Positions 28,875-38,384 are shown, numbered from the stretch's first letter. The stretch is 64,000 nt of DNA from an uncultured Paracoccaceae bacterium (GCA_947487205.1 CANKVU010000001.1:186001-250000); one strand, 5' to 3'. The notes: generated by a model not told the origin, from the sequence alone. Translations and numbers: made by a program.

Positions 28875-29715
28875 CGATCTTGCCCCCGTTGGGATGCAGC
28901 GTCTGGCCGGTGAAGTAGGACCCGTCAGCGCTGGCGAGGAACAGGAACGAGGTGGCGATCTCCCACGGCTGACCGGCCCGGCCGAGCGGCGTGCCCTCGC
29001 CGAACCCTTCGACCATCTCGGGCGGCATCGAGCCCTCGATGAACGGGGTCCAGACCGGGCCGGGCGCCACGGCGTTGACGCGGATGCCGCGATCGGCGAG
29101 CGCCGAGGCCATGGAGCGGGTGAAGGCCAGGCTCGCACCGCGCGTGGTCGAATAGCTGACCAGCATGTCGTTGCCCTTGAAGGCGTTGACGCTCGTCGTG
29201 TTCACGATCGCCGCGCCCTCGCCCATGTGCTTCAACGCCGCCTGCGTGGTGAAGAAGTAGCTCAGGACGTTCGTGTCCATCACCTTGCGAAGCTGCTCCT
29301 CGTCCAGTTCGTCCTCGATCGGCGCGTCGATGTACTGCACCGCCGCGTTGTTGATCAGGATGTCGATCCGGCCGAACCGCTCCACCGTCTTCTCGACGGC
29401 CTCGGTGGCGTGGTCCTTGCGGCCCAGGTCGCCGGGGATCAGGAGCGCCTCGCTGCCTTCGGCCTCGACCAGGCGCTTGGCCTCCTCGGCGTCCTCGTGC
29501 TCGTCCAGATAGGCGATCGCGACCTTCGCGCCCTCGCGCGCGAACAGCACGGCGACGGCGCGCCCGATGCCGCTGTCGCCGCCCGTGATCAGCGCCACCC
29601 TGCCCTTCAGCTTGCCCACGCCCGGGAAACGGGGCTCGTAATCGGGTTTGGGGTCCATCTTGCTTTCGTATGCGGGCATCCGTTCCTGGACGCGGTCCGT
29701 GGCATTCTCGCTCAT
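28864..29715 (-). CDS. Short-chain dehydrogenase/reductase with YxxxR at the active site
   Basis: A 283-residue SDR of the general-stress/glucose-dehydrogenase-like class, with a 40-residue N-terminal extension before the Rossmann motif TGGDSGIG. NNAAVQ and the catalytic Ser of TTSVNA are intact, but the catalytic Tyr188 is followed by SerThrThrArg, not xxxLys: the active-site lysine is replaced by Arg192. The protein may still bind NAD(P)H, but activity is doubtful. The ATG at 29715 has GGAGAA upstream. The GH13 gene starts inside its last codons. Confidence 0.88.
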   Translation of the reverse strand: MSENATDRVQERMPAYESKMDPKPDYEPRFPGVGKLKGRVALITGGDSGIGRAVAVLFAREGAKVAIAYLDEHEDAEEAKRLVEAEGSEALLIPGDLGRKDHATEAVEKTVERFGRIDILINNAAVQYIDAPIEDELDEEQLRKVMDTNVLSYFFTTQAALKHMGEGAAIVNTTSVNAFKGNDMLVSYSTTRGASLAFTRSMASALADRGIRVNAVAPGPVWTPFIEGSMPPEMVEGFGEGTPLGRAGQPWEIATSFLFLASADGSYFTGQTLHPNGGKIVGA

Positions 29716-29800
29716 GGAATTTCTCCGGTTGCGGGCGCCCCGCCATGGGCGGCGCGCCAGTCTGGTCAGGACACGGGCAACGAGTGCCGGGCGGATTGGT

Positions 29801-30595
29801 TCAGGTATTCATCGCCGCGACCGCGCCGCCGTCGACCCGGTAGGCGGACCCGTTGGTGAAGGTCGAGCGATCCGAACAGAGCAGCGCGATGACCGCGGCG
29901 ACCTCGTCGGCCTGGCCGCGACGGCCCAGGGTCAGGTAGGGGCGCTCCTCCTTCAGGAAGCTCGCGATCGCCTCCTCCTTGGAGACCCCCATCGATTCGG
30001 CGCGCATGTCCATCATGTAGTCGGTCATCGGGCTTTCGATGAAGGCGGGGGCGACCGTGTTCATCAGCACCCCCTTCGGCCCGTAGACGAAGCTCGCCCC
30101 CTTGACCCAGTTCAGCAGCGCCGCCTTCGCGGTGTTGTAGACCGCCTCGTCCCAATAGGGCTGCACCGCGTTCTCGGAGGTGACGCAGACCATCCGCCCC
30201 CAGCCCTTCTCCACCATCTGGGGGATCAGCGCCTTGGCCATCCGTACCGCGGACATGAAGTTCGTCTCCCAGACGCGGTGATACTCCGTGTCGCTCATCT
30301 CCAGCGGGTCGCCCTTCTCGCCGGTGACGCCGGCCGCGTGGACGAGGATGTCGCAACCGCCCTTGGCGGACATCATCGCGCCGAGGCGGTCGATGTCGGC
30401 GGTGTCGGTCAGATCGGCGGCCGTGCTGTCGACCTCGGGGCCCAGATCCCGCGCGGCGTCCGCGACCGTGTCGGCCTCCATGTCGGTGAGTGTCACCACC
30501 GCCCCCTCCTCGTGGAGGATCCGCGCCGCCGCGAGGCCGAGCCCGCCGCTGCCGCCGGTCACGAGAACGCTCTTTCCGCTGATCTTCAGGTCCAT
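29801..30595 (-). CDS. Short-chain dehydrogenase/reductase
   Basis: A 264-residue NAD(P)-dependent oxidoreductase with TGGSGGLG (cofactor), a VHAAGVTGEKG segment, the catalytic Ser in VTSENAV and an intact YNTAK tetrad end. The ATG at 30595 follows AAAGGAA; the long upstream in-frame extension is not conserved in character. Its substrate is unknown. It is the first gene of the two-SDR plus GH13 run. Confidence 0.9.
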   Translation of the reverse strand: MDLKISGKSVLVTGGSGGLGLAAARILHEEGAVVTLTDMEADTVADAARDLGPEVDSTAADLTDTADIDRLGAMMSAKGGCDILVHAAGVTGEKGDPLEMSDTEYHRVWETNFMSAVRMAKALIPQMVEKGWGRMVCVTSENAVQPYWDEAVYNTAKAALLNWVKGASFVYGPKGVLMNTVAPAFIESPMTDYMMDMRAESMGVSKEEAIASFLKEERPYLTLGRRGQADEVAAVIALLCSDRSTFTNGSAYRVDGGAVAAMNT

Positions 30596-30695
30596 GATCG
30601 GTTCCTTTGCACTCCGTCGGACGGGGTAACAAAGGGAGGGAGGGGTCGTTCCGGCCTGCGACGATCCGGCATGGCCCGCGGACGCGCCCTCGGCG

Positions 30696-31340
30696 CTATT
30701 CCACGTCGGGGCGCGCGGGCGCGGGCAGGTCGCCCTCCGCCAAGAGCCCCTCCTCCACCAGCCGCCGCGCCAGGCCCTCGGCGCCCTGGAAACGGTGTGT
30801 GCGCCAGCCGCGCGCGGCGGCGGCGGCGATGTTCTCGGGCCGGTCGTCGACGAAGAGGAGGCCACCGGGCGCGAGGCCCGAGCGATCCTCGAACAGGCGA
30901 TAGATCGCCGGATCGGGCTTCGTCACGCCGACATGGCCCGAGACGATGGCCCCGTCGAACTCGGTCAGGGCGGGATGGGTCCGGCGGGCGCGCTCGAAGG
31001 TCTCGCGCCCGAAATTGGTCAGCGCGAAGACCGGCACGTCGCGCCCCCTCAGCGCGCGCAGGAGCGCGACGCTGTCCTCCATCAGCGGCTCGGCCATCCG
31101 GTCCCAATCGTCCTTCCAGGCCAAGATGTCGCGGCGCCAGCGCTGGTGCGCCTCGGCCGTCTCGATCACCGTGCGGTGCCACGGCGCGCCGGCGTCGATG
31201 GCCGCGTTCATCTCGTGAAGCGGCACTTCCCGGAACAGCCGGGTGCGGGCGATGCGCCCGATGGCCCGGTCGTAATACCCCTCGGGGTCCCAGGTCAGAA
31301 GCACGTTTCCAATGTCGAAGACCACGGCGTCCGGGGTCAT
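30696..31340 (-). CDS. HAD-superfamily phosphatase (YihX-like)
   Basis: A 214-residue haloacid-dehalogenase-type hydrolase. Motif I FDIGNVLLTWDP (nucleophile Asp8), motif II ALTNFG, motif III Lys in VTKPDPAIY and motif IV FVDDRPENIAAA. Its closest recognisable kind is the YihX/epoxide-hydrolase N-domain group that acts on sugar phosphates. The ATG at 31340 follows GGAGGACAGG. Confidence 0.88.
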   Translation of the reverse strand: MTPDAVVFDIGNVLLTWDPEGYYDRAIGRIARTRLFREVPLHEMNAAIDAGAPWHRTVIETAEAHQRWRRDILAWKDDWDRMAEPLMEDSVALLRALRGRDVPVFALTNFGRETFERARRTHPALTEFDGAIVSGHVGVTKPDPAIYRLFEDRSGLAPGGLLFVDDRPENIAAAAARGWRTHRFQGAEGLARRLVEEGLLAEGDLPAPARPDVE

Positions 31341-31352
31341 CCTGTCCTCCGA

Positions 31353-31790
31353 TCAGCTGCGTCTCAGCATCCGTTCCAGGGCCTCGCGGAACCGCGACCG
31401 GTCACCGCGCGAGAATGGCCGGCCGCCGCCCTGCCGGAACGGGTCCGCGGCGCGGAGATCCGTCATCAGGTCGCGCGCCGCAAGGGCCTCCGAGACGTTT
31501 CGCGCCGACAATTCGGACCCGTCGGGCTTCAGCACCATGGCCCCCGCCTCCACCGCGCGGGCGGCGAGCGGGATGTCGCCGGTGACGACCACGTCCCCCG
31601 CCCCGCAGCGCTCGGCGATCCAGATATCGGCCGCGTCCGCCCCTTCGGCGACATAGACCATCTCCACCAGCGGGTTGGCCGACGGGCGGATGCCGCCGTT
31701 CGAGACCATGGCGACGGGCGTCTGCCACCGCGTCGCCACGGCCTCGACCTCGGCCTTCACCGGGCAGGCATCGGCGTCCACGTAGATCAC
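31353..31790 (-). CDS. DUF188/YaiI-YqxD family protein (UPF0178)
   Basis: A 145-residue PIN-like domain protein: YVDADACPVK at the N-terminus, VYVAEGADAADIWIAE, and VVTGDIPLAAR. Function is unestablished; the PIN-like acidic residues suggest a nuclease. The start is a GTG at 31790 that overlaps the fghA stop (GTGA). Confidence 0.9.
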   Translation of the reverse strand: MIYVDADACPVKAEVEAVATRWQTPVAMVSNGGIRPSANPLVEMVYVAEGADAADIWIAERCGAGDVVVTGDIPLAARAVEAGAMVLKPDGSELSARNVSEALAARDLMTDLRAADPFRQGGGRPFSRGDRSRFREALERMLRRS

Positions 31791-32617
31791 CCGTAGAGCG
31801 CCTCGCCATGGAAGCGGACATGGTCCTCGATGAAGGAGGACACGAAGAAGTAGCTGTGGTCGTAGCCCGGCTGCAGCCGGAAGCTCCCCTGCTGCTTCGC
31901 CTCCGTCATGGCGGCGGCCAGGGCGCCGGGCTTCAGCTTGTCCCAGAACTGGTCCTTGGTGCCGATATCGACGAGGAGAGGACCGTCGAAGCCCCTGGTC
32001 CGCATCAGGTGGCTGGCGTCATGCGCCTCCCACGCCGAGGTGTCGGAGCCGAGATACTTCGTCAGCTGCGGCGTGCCCCAGTCGCTGTCCATGGTGTTGC
32101 ACATGGGCGAGAACGCCGAGACGGAGCGGAACCGCTCGGGCAGGTTCATCGCCACGGTCAGCGCGCCGTGCCCGCCCATGGAATGGCCGGTGATCGCCTG
32201 CCGGTCGAGGTCGATGGCGAAATTCTCCGCCACCAGCGCCGGCAATTCCTCGGTCACGTAATCCCACATGCGGAAATGGCGCGACCAGGGCTCCTCGGTG
32301 GCGTTGACGTAGAATCCAGCACCCTGCCCCATGTCGAAGTTCTCGTCGTCGGCCACGTCCTCGCCACGCGGCGAGGTGTCGGGAAAGACCAGCGCGATCC
32401 CCTCCTGCGCGGCGAAGGCCTGCGCCATCGACTTGGTCATCGCGTTCTCGTGCGTGCAGGTCAGCCCCGACAGGAACCACAGGACGGGAACGGCGCCGTC
32501 CCGCGCCTCCTCGGGCAGGAACACGGCGAAGGTCATGTCGCACTTCGTCGATGTCGCGGCATGGGTATAGACGCCCTGAGTTCCGCCGAAACTGGCAGTC
32601 TCGCTCTTCGTCTCCAT
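31787..32617 (-). CDS. fghA: S-formylglutathione hydrolase
   Basis: A 276-residue esterase-D serine hydrolase of formaldehyde detoxification. Nucleophile Ser in GHSMGGHGAL, acid in DIGTKDQFWD and His in YDHSYFF; LSGLTCTHENA is a family hallmark. Coupled to the DUF188 gene by a 4-bp overlap; the glutathione-dependent formaldehyde dehydrogenase that makes its substrate is not in this window. Confidence 0.93.
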   Translation of the reverse strand: METKSETASFGGTQGVYTHAATSTKCDMTFAVFLPEEARDGAVPVLWFLSGLTCTHENAMTKSMAQAFAAQEGIALVFPDTSPRGEDVADDENFDMGQGAGFYVNATEEPWSRHFRMWDYVTEELPALVAENFAIDLDRQAITGHSMGGHGALTVAMNLPERFRSVSAFSPMCNTMDSDWGTPQLTKYLGSDTSAWEAHDASHLMRTRGFDGPLLVDIGTKDQFWDKLKPGALAAAMTEAKQQGSFRLQPGYDHSYFFVSSFIEDHVRFHGEALYG

Positions 32618-32669
32618 CGAATTCCTCCGGTCTGGTTCGGGTTGCCGGGCCCAAGGAACCCAGCGAGTG

Positions 32670-33593
32670 TCAGGCGGTCAACGCGAGAGTGGCCGTCAGG
32701 GTCGCGATGGAGACGATGGTCGATACCAGGATCGCGGTCGAGACCCTCTGCGGCGCGACATCGTAGGATTGCGCCAGGATGAACACGTTGCCCGCCACGG
32801 GCAGCGCCGCGGTGGTCACGATCACCTTGGCCGCCTCGCTCGGGACGGGAAAGAGGACGAACACCGCGATTGCGACGCAGAGCGGGTGAAGCCCCAGCTT
32901 GCAGGTGGACAGCCAGCTTGCCACGCTCAACCGCTCGGCGCTCTTGCGCGCCAGCGAAACGCCGATGGCGAAGAGGGCGCCGGGCGTCGCCGCGTCGCCC
33001 AGCAGGCGCAGCACGTCCGAGAGCGGGCCGGGCACCGCGACGCCCGTGGCCGCCCAGGCGAATCCGGCGAAGATCGCCACCAGCATCGGGTTGCGGACCA
33101 GCGCGCCCCCGACCCGCAGCAGCGTTCGCGGCGTCACCCGCCCCTCGCGATCGATGGAGAACAGGGTGACGATGAGCGCCGCGAACAGCAGAAGGTCCAC
33201 AGTCAGGACCTGCAGGATCGGCAGCGCGGCGGCCTCGCCCATCAGCATCGTCAGCATCGGCAGGCCCAGGAAGCCCACATTGCCGACAACCGCGCATTGC
33301 GCCTCCACCGCCCGCTCTGACAGGCTGACGCCGCGCCGGGCGGCGACGGCGAAGGCCAGCGCGTAGACGACGAGGCTCGCCGAGGCATAGGCCCCGATCA
33401 CCCGCCAGTCGAAGAGCGCCGCCAGGTCGAGCCCGGCGGCGAAGCGGAACAGCAGCGCCGAAAGGGCGAAGTAGAAGACGAAATCGGTCAGCACCCGTCC
33501 CGCGCCCGCGTCGAACATCCCCGACGCGCCCGCGGCCGCGCCGATGCCGATCAGCGCGAAGAACGGCAGCACCTGGAAAAGGACCTCGGACAT
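32670..33593 (-). CDS. AEC-family (auxin-efflux-carrier type) membrane transporter
   Basis: A 307-residue integral membrane protein with about ten helices and family segments VGNVGFLGLPMLTML and the C-terminal AGNVFILAQSYDV. Family members carry malate, malonate or other organic anions; the substrate cannot be assigned. Divergent from rimO. Confidence 0.88.
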   Translation of the reverse strand: MSEVLFQVLPFFALIGIGAAAGASGMFDAGAGRVLTDFVFYFALSALLFRFAAGLDLAALFDWRVIGAYASASLVVYALAFAVAARRGVSLSERAVEAQCAVVGNVGFLGLPMLTMLMGEAAALPILQVLTVDLLLFAALIVTLFSIDREGRVTPRTLLRVGGALVRNPMLVAIFAGFAWAATGVAVPGPLSDVLRLLGDAATPGALFAIGVSLARKSAERLSVASWLSTCKLGLHPLCVAIAVFVLFPVPSEAAKVIVTTAALPVAGNVFILAQSYDVAPQRVSTAILVSTIVSIATLTATLALTA

Positions 33594-33724
33594 GAGCGTC
33601 CCGCTAGATCGTCTCGCGCCCCGTGTCCATCGGGCCCGCGCGGCGGCGATCCCGCGCCGGTGCCATGGGGGGCCGTCGGGCGATGGCCCTTCCGGCGGGC
33701 ACGGGAAGGGAGTATGGCCCGGCC

Positions 33725-35116
33725 ATGTCCAATCCTCCCGACCTGCGCCCCGACCGCGCCCACGCCCGCCTGTCCCGCGACCTCGACACCGCCGGGCCGG
33801 AGCGCCGCGGCGGGCAGCCCACGATCGGGATGGTGTCGCTCGGCTGCCCCAAGGCGCTCGTCGACAGCGAGCGCATCCTGACCCGGCTCCGCGCCGAGGG
33901 CTACGGGATCTCGCCCGATTACGAGGGCGCCGACGCGGTCATCGTGAACACCTGCGGCTTCCTCGATTCGGCCAAGGCCGAAAGCCTCGAGGCGATCGGG
34001 GAGGCGCTGTCCGAGAACGGGCGCGTGATCGTGACCGGCTGCCTCGGCGCCGAACCCGACTACGTCACCGGGGCCCATCCGACGGTCCTGGCGGTCACCG
34101 GGCCGCACCAATACGAGCGCGTGCTCGACGCCGTCCACGCCGCCGTGCCCGCCGCGCCGGACCCGTTCGTGGATCTGCTGCCCGCCTCCGGGGTGAAACT
34201 CACGCCGCGTCATTACAGCTATCTCAAGATCTCGGAAGGCTGCAATCACGCCTGCCGGTTCTGCATCATCCCCGACATGCGCGGACGTCTGCAATCGCGC
34301 CCGGAGCGGGCGGTCATGCGCGAGGCCGAGAAGCTGGTAGAGGCCGGGGTGCGCGAGCTTCTGGTCATCAGCCAGGACACCTCCGCCTACGGAACGGACT
34401 GGGCGAACCGGCCCGTCAAGGCGCCGATCACCGATCTTGCCCGCGATCTGGGCTCCCTCGGGGCCTGGGTGCGGCTGCATTACGTCTATCCCTACCCGCA
34501 TGTGCGCGACCTCGTGCCGATGATGGCCGATCCCGCCTCGGGGCTGCTGCCCTATCTCGACATTCCCTTCCAGCACGCCCACCCGGACGTTCTGAAGCGG
34601 ATGGCCCGGCCCGCGGCTTCGGCCCGGACGCTCGACGAGATCGCCGCCTGGCGGGATGTCTGCCCCGATCTGACGCTGCGCTCGACCTTCATCGTCGGCT
34701 ATCCGGGCGAAACGGAGGCGGAATTCGATTACCTGATCGACTGGCTGAGGGAGGCGCAGCTCGACCGGGTGGGGTGCTTCCAGTACGAGAACGTGGCCGG
34801 CGCGCGGTCGAACGACCTGCCCGGCCACGTCCCCCCCGAGGTCAAGCAGGCGCGCTGGGACCGCTTCATGGAGGTCGCTCAGGAAATTTCCGAGGCGCGC
34901 CTCGCCGCCAAGGTCGGACGCCGGGTGGAGGTTCTGGTGGACTTGGTCGAGGACGACGCTGCGACCTGCCGGACGATGGGCGACGCGCCCGAGATCGACG
35001 GGCATCTCTATGTCGATGCGGGCCACGCGGGCCTGTCGCCCGGCGACATCGTGACGGTCGAGGTCGACGAAGCCGGAGATTACGACCTCTGGGGGCGACT
35101 CGTCGATCCCGCCTGA
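33725..35116 (+). CDS. rimO: RimO: ribosomal protein S12 methylthiotransferase
   Basis: A 463-residue radical-SAM enzyme that adds a methylthio group to Asp of ribosomal protein S12. N-terminal MTTase domain with [12 protein letters not shown] and [10 protein letters not shown] (extra Fe-S cysteines), radical-SAM cluster [23 protein letters not shown], and a C-terminal TRAM domain. The ATG at 33725 begins the most typical N-terminus; an N-terminal extension of about 33 residues precedes the first conserved motif. Confidence 0.95.
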   Translation: MSNPPDLRPDRAHARLSRDLDTAGPERRGGQPTIGMVSLGCPKALVDSERILTRLRAEGYGISPDYEGADAVIVNTCGFLDSAKAESLEAIGEALSENGRVIVTGCLGAEPDYVTGAHPTVLAVTGPHQYERVLDAVHAAVPAAPDPFVDLLPASGVKLTPRHYSYLKISEGCNHACRFCIIPDMRGRLQSRPERAVMREAEKLVEAGVRELLVISQDTSAYGTDWANRPVKAPITDLARDLGSLGAWVRLHYVYPYPHVRDLVPMMADPASGLLPYLDIPFQHAHPDVLKRMARPAASARTLDEIAAWRDVCPDLTLRSTFIVGYPGETEAEFDYLIDWLREAQLDRVGCFQYENVAGARSNDLPGHVPPEVKQARWDRFMEVAQEISEARLAAKVGRRVEVLVDLVEDDAATCRTMGDAPEIDGHLYVDAGHAGLSPGDIVTVEVDEAGDYDLWGRLVDPA

Positions 35117-35262
35117 GGCGACCGAGCTTGCATCCGCCGCCGGAACAGACGACCTGGGGTTGCACAACTGATGCCGGGCGCGCGCCCAATTAACTGAGAA
35201 CAGAGACAAGTTTTCGAAATTTCTTCGTGGAGCGGCCCTTCCGGCTGCATGACGGCCCCACG

Positions 35263-36048
35263 ATGAAACCGATCCTTCACCATATCCGCACGCTCGCCCC
35301 CGCCCTCGCGGTGGCCCTTGCGATCCAGCCGGTGACCGGCGCCTGCGCGGCCCCGTCGGCGGGCACGCCCCCCCCGATCGAGGCGCTCCTGCGCGTCGAC
35401 GCGCTCGGATACGAATGCATCGCCGAGACCGACCTGGAGCGGGCCTTCCAGGCCTCCGGCAAGCCCTTCCACCTGCCGCGCACCTGCTTGCCCGCGCCCT
35501 GCGCGCGCCAATTGTCCCGCGACGGCCTTGCCCGCGTGATCGGGCGTCCCGCCGCGACCCCCGTCTGGGACGACTACGTCGCCCGCTACGCGCAATCCTG
35601 CGTGCACGAGGCGCTGTGGCCCGGAGAGGCCGCGCCGGAGGCCGCGCAAACCGCCGGCACGGCCACGTTCTGGGCGCCGATCCTCGAGCGCGCCGCGTCG
35701 GCCGGCCCGGTGATTGCGGCGCAGGACGCGAGCGCCGAGGCCGTCCGCGCTGCGCCGATCCTCGCCGGGTGGGGCTGGAGCGGCCACCACCATGCGCGGC
35801 GCGGCCCCGGGATCGGGCCCGAGGCGCCGCCCGCACCCGGCGCCGTGCCGCTGCCGCCGGCGGCGGGCCTCCTCCTGTCCGGTCTCGGCGCGCTGGGCTT
35901 CGCCGTCCGCCGGCGCCGCCTTCAGCGTCCGGCGAGCACCCGCCGGACCGTCGCGATCCGGTCGGCATTGGGGGGATGGGTGCCGAGGAACCGGTTACCG
36001 GGGTCGGGCGCGTTCTGGAAGTACATGATTCCCACCAGCGGGTCGTAG
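35263..36048 (+). CDS. Exported protein with VPLPA-CTERM-like sorting signal
   Basis: A 261-residue exported protein: signal peptide up to about residue 30, a cysteine-containing mature domain (Cys in GYECIAE, PRTCLPAPC, AQSCVHE) and then, near residue 200, VPLPPAAGLLLSGLGALG followed by Arg-Arg-Arg-Arg, the layout of a VPLPA-CTERM sorting tail (exosortase substrates). The frame does not stop there but runs about 40 more residues antisense to the M48 gene. No exosortase is nearby. Not otherwise recognised. Confidence 0.7.
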   Translation: MKPILHHIRTLAPALAVALAIQPVTGACAAPSAGTPPPIEALLRVDALGYECIAETDLERAFQASGKPFHLPRTCLPAPCARQLSRDGLARVIGRPAATPVWDDYVARYAQSCVHEALWPGEAAPEAAQTAGTATFWAPILERAASAGPVIAAQDASAEAVRAAPILAGWGWSGHHHARRGPGIGPEAPPAPGAVPLPPAAGLLLSGLGALGFAVRRRRLQRPASTRRTVAIRSALGGWVPRNRLPGSGAFWKYMIPTSGS

Positions 36049-36629
36049 CCCGCCCGCCGCGCCAGGATCGCGCCCAGCGCGTCGGCTTCCAGCTCGAATT
36101 CCTTGGCGTAGCGCCGGGCGCCATAGAAGGCTCCGAAATCCTGCGCCTGGCGGATCGCCACGTCGTTCCCCCCCCCGAGCGCCACCAACGCGCCGGCGAG
36201 CGTCGCCGTGGTCCGCGCCGAGGTTTGCCCGCGCCCGATATGGCCGGCGATGTGATGGGCCGCCTCGTGGCTGAGGATGAAGGCCAGTTCGTCGGGGTTC
36301 CGCGCCTCCAGGATCAGCGGCAGGGTGAAGCCGACGATCGGGCGGCCATCGGGGGCGAGCGTCTGGAACGCGTTGGCGGGCACGCCTGAGCGGTCGTCGA
36401 CCACCACGGCGTAATCGCACCGCGCGCGCCGCGCCTGTTCGCGACAGGCCGCGCGGGCATGCGGCATCACCCGCTCCACCACGGCGACGAAATTCCGCGC
36501 CGCGACCGATGGCGCCGGTCGGGCGGGCGCGGCCCGCGACACGGGCCGATCGGGCGGCGTGGCGACCACGACCGGCGTCACGCATCCCGACAGAAGGGCG
36601 AAGAGAAGGCTGGCCAGCGCGATCCGCAT
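35922..36629 (-). CDS. M48-family metallopeptidase lipoprotein
   Basis: A 235-residue lipoprotein with lipobox LSGC (Cys16) and the zinc site HEAAHHIAGH, with the third ligand Glu in FELEADALG. Members resemble Oma1/LoiP/YcaL-type envelope peptidases that remove misfolded outer-membrane proteins. The start at 36629 begins the signal peptide; a start 24 bp upstream is possible. Its 3' end overlaps the CTERM-like gene by 127 bp on the other strand. Confidence 0.87.
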   Translation of the reverse strand: MRIALASLLFALLSGCVTPVVVATPPDRPVSRAAPARPAPSVAARNFVAVVERVMPHARAACREQARRARCDYAVVVDDRSGVPANAFQTLAPDGRPIVGFTLPLILEARNPDELAFILSHEAAHHIAGHIGRGQTSARTTATLAGALVALGGGNDVAIRQAQDFGAFYGARRYAKEFELEADALGAILARRAGYDPLVGIMYFQNAPDPGNRFLGTHPPNADRIATVRRVLAGR

Positions 36630-36752
36630 GAAGATGGTCCGTCTTTCGATCAACGCGTCTGAGCCTAGCGCCCCGCGGGCCGGCCCGCCAGAGCGTGGCC
36701 GGACGGGCCGTGCGCCCTAGGCTTGGCGCTGACCCCATTCCGGAGAAGCGGC

Positions 36753-36992
36753 ATGTTCACCATCGAGCACGATTTCGACGCGACCGTCATCACCCTCATC
36801 GACGAGGGCGCCGGCCACCTCCAGCAGGACGTGACGATCCACGCCTTCGAGGAATGCGTGACGCTGCAGCAGCTCGACCCGCGGACCGACGAGCCGGTGA
36901 CGGTGACGCTCTCGCCCGCGCAGCTACGGGACCTGGCCGCCGCGCTGGATCTTCCGGAGGGGGCCTACAGCCTGCGCCCGCAGGAGGGTTGA
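36753..36992 (+). CDS. Conserved small protein of unknown function
   Basis: A 79-residue acidic cytoplasmic protein beginning MFTIEHDFDATVITLIDEG. It has good codon bias and a fine ribosome site (CGGAGAAG) before the ATG. I do not recognise the family. It lies 85 bp upstream of a nitroreductase. Confidence 0.72.
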   Translation: MFTIEHDFDATVITLIDEGAGHLQQDVTIHAFEECVTLQQLDPRTDEPVTVTLSPAQLRDLAAALDLPEGAYSLRPQEG

Positions 36993-37077
36993 GGGGGGCG
37001 GTGCCGGAGGCCCTGCCCGGCCCCGGCTTGACGGGCGCGATCCCGTGGCCGACATGCGCGCACGAAGGAGACATCCC

Positions 37078-37656
37078 ATGCCCGACCCGCGTCCCGAAGT
37101 GCTCGATTTCCTGCTTTCCCGCCGGTCGCGCCCCGCCCGGACCCTGTCCGACCCGGTGCCCGACCGCGCGGCGCTGGAGCCGATCCTGCGCGCCGCGCTC
37201 CGCAGCCCCGACCACGGCAAGCTGGAGCCCTGGCGACTGATCGTGCTGGAGCGCGCGGCGCTGCGCCGGCTCGCCGATCTGGTCGGCACGCATGGCCGCG
37301 CCCGCGGTCGCCCGCCCGAGGAGGTCGACAAGCAGCGCCTGCAATATGCCGATGCCGGCCTCGCCGTGGCGGTGATCTTCAGTCCCGTCGAGAGCGACAA
37401 GATCCCCGAGGCGGAGCAGCTCCTGTCCGCCGGGGCGGTCTGCACCCAGCTTCTCAACGCCGCGCTCGCCGCGGGATGGGGGGCGAACTGGCTGACCGGA
37501 TGGGCCAGCCACGATCCGGACTTTCGCGCTGCGGCCCTGGACCTCGCCCCGCAGGAGCGGATCGCGGGCCTCATCCATATCGGGACCGAGACCGCCGCGC
37601 CGCCCGACCGGCCCCGCCCCGACATGGCGTCGAAGGTCGCCTGGATCTCCGCATGA
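37078..37656 (+). CDS. Nitroreductase-family flavoprotein (YdjA-like)
   Basis: A 192-residue FMN oxidoreductase of the short YdjA class: SRRSRPARTLSDP, APRSPDHGKLEPWRL-type FMN-binding segment (SPDHGKLEPWR) and GWGANWLTGW. It reduces nitro- or quinone-type compounds or another unknown acceptor. The ATG at 37078 follows GAAGGAGA. ATGA overlap with the EI24 gene. Confidence 0.9.
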   Translation: MPDPRPEVLDFLLSRRSRPARTLSDPVPDRAALEPILRAALRSPDHGKLEPWRLIVLERAALRRLADLVGTHGRARGRPPEEVDKQRLQYADAGLAVAVIFSPVESDKIPEAEQLLSAGAVCTQLLNAALAAGWGANWLTGWASHDPDFRAAALDLAPQERIAGLIHIGTETAAPPDRPRPDMASKVAWISA

Positions 37657-38384
37657 CCTTCCTGGCGGACGTGGCCCGCGCCATCGCGCAATTCGCCGAC
37701 CCCCGGTTCCAGCGCGTGTTCTGGACCGGGATCGGCCTGACGCTGGCGCTCTTCGCGCTGTTCGCGGTGCTGTTCGTCTGGGGGGTCAACTGGCTGCTGC
37801 CCGATACCGTGGCCCTGCCCTGGATCGGAGAGGTCGGCTGGATCGACGACATTGCCTCCGGCGCGTCGGTCCTGGGAATCCTCGTGCTGTCGATCTTCCT
37901 GATGGTGCCGGTGGCCTCGGTCTGCGTGTCGTTCTTCCTCGACGACGTGACCGACGCGGTGGAGGCGCGCCACTACCCGCACCTCGCCCCGGCGCCGCGC
38001 CTGTCCCTGGCCGAGACGGTGCGGGACGCGGCGGGCTTTTTCGGGGTGCTGGTCCTGGCCAACATCGCCGCCTTCGCGGCCTATCTCGCGCTGCCGCCCT
38101 TCGCGCCGCTCGTCTTCTACGCGGTGAACGGCTTCCTGCTGGGGCGGGAATACGTGCAGCTCATCGCCATGCGGCGGCTGGGCCGAGAGGGGGCGGCGGA
38201 AATCCGGCGGCGCCACCGCCTCCGGATCTGGGCGGCCGGCTGCGTCATGGCGCTGCCGCTGACGGTGCCGATCGTGAACCTGACCGTCCCGCTACTGGGC
38301 GCGGCGGCCTTCACCCACCTGTTTCACCGGCTGCCGGTTCCGGCGGAGACATCCGCTCGAACCAGTCGAAATCGCGCACGCTGA
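37653..38384 (+). CDS. EI24/CysZ-like membrane protein
   Basis: A 243-residue inner-membrane protein with four to six hydrophobic segments and the EI24-domain segment VPVASVCVSFFLDDVTDAVEARHYP, GFLLGREYVQLIAMRR. CysZ members carry sulfate; the role of this branch is not established. Its start overlaps the nitroreductase stop (ATGA) and its C-terminal 74 bp is antisense to the DUF1467 gene. Confidence 0.83.
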   Translation: MTFLADVARAIAQFADPRFQRVFWTGIGLTLALFALFAVLFVWGVNWLLPDTVALPWIGEVGWIDDIASGASVLGILVLSIFLMVPVASVCVSFFLDDVTDAVEARHYPHLAPAPRLSLAETVRDAAGFFGVLVLANIAAFAAYLALPPFAPLVFYAVNGFLLGREYVQLIAMRRLGREGAAEIRRRHRLRIWAAGCVMALPLTVPIVNLTVPLLGAAAFTHLFHRLPVPAETSARTSRNRAR

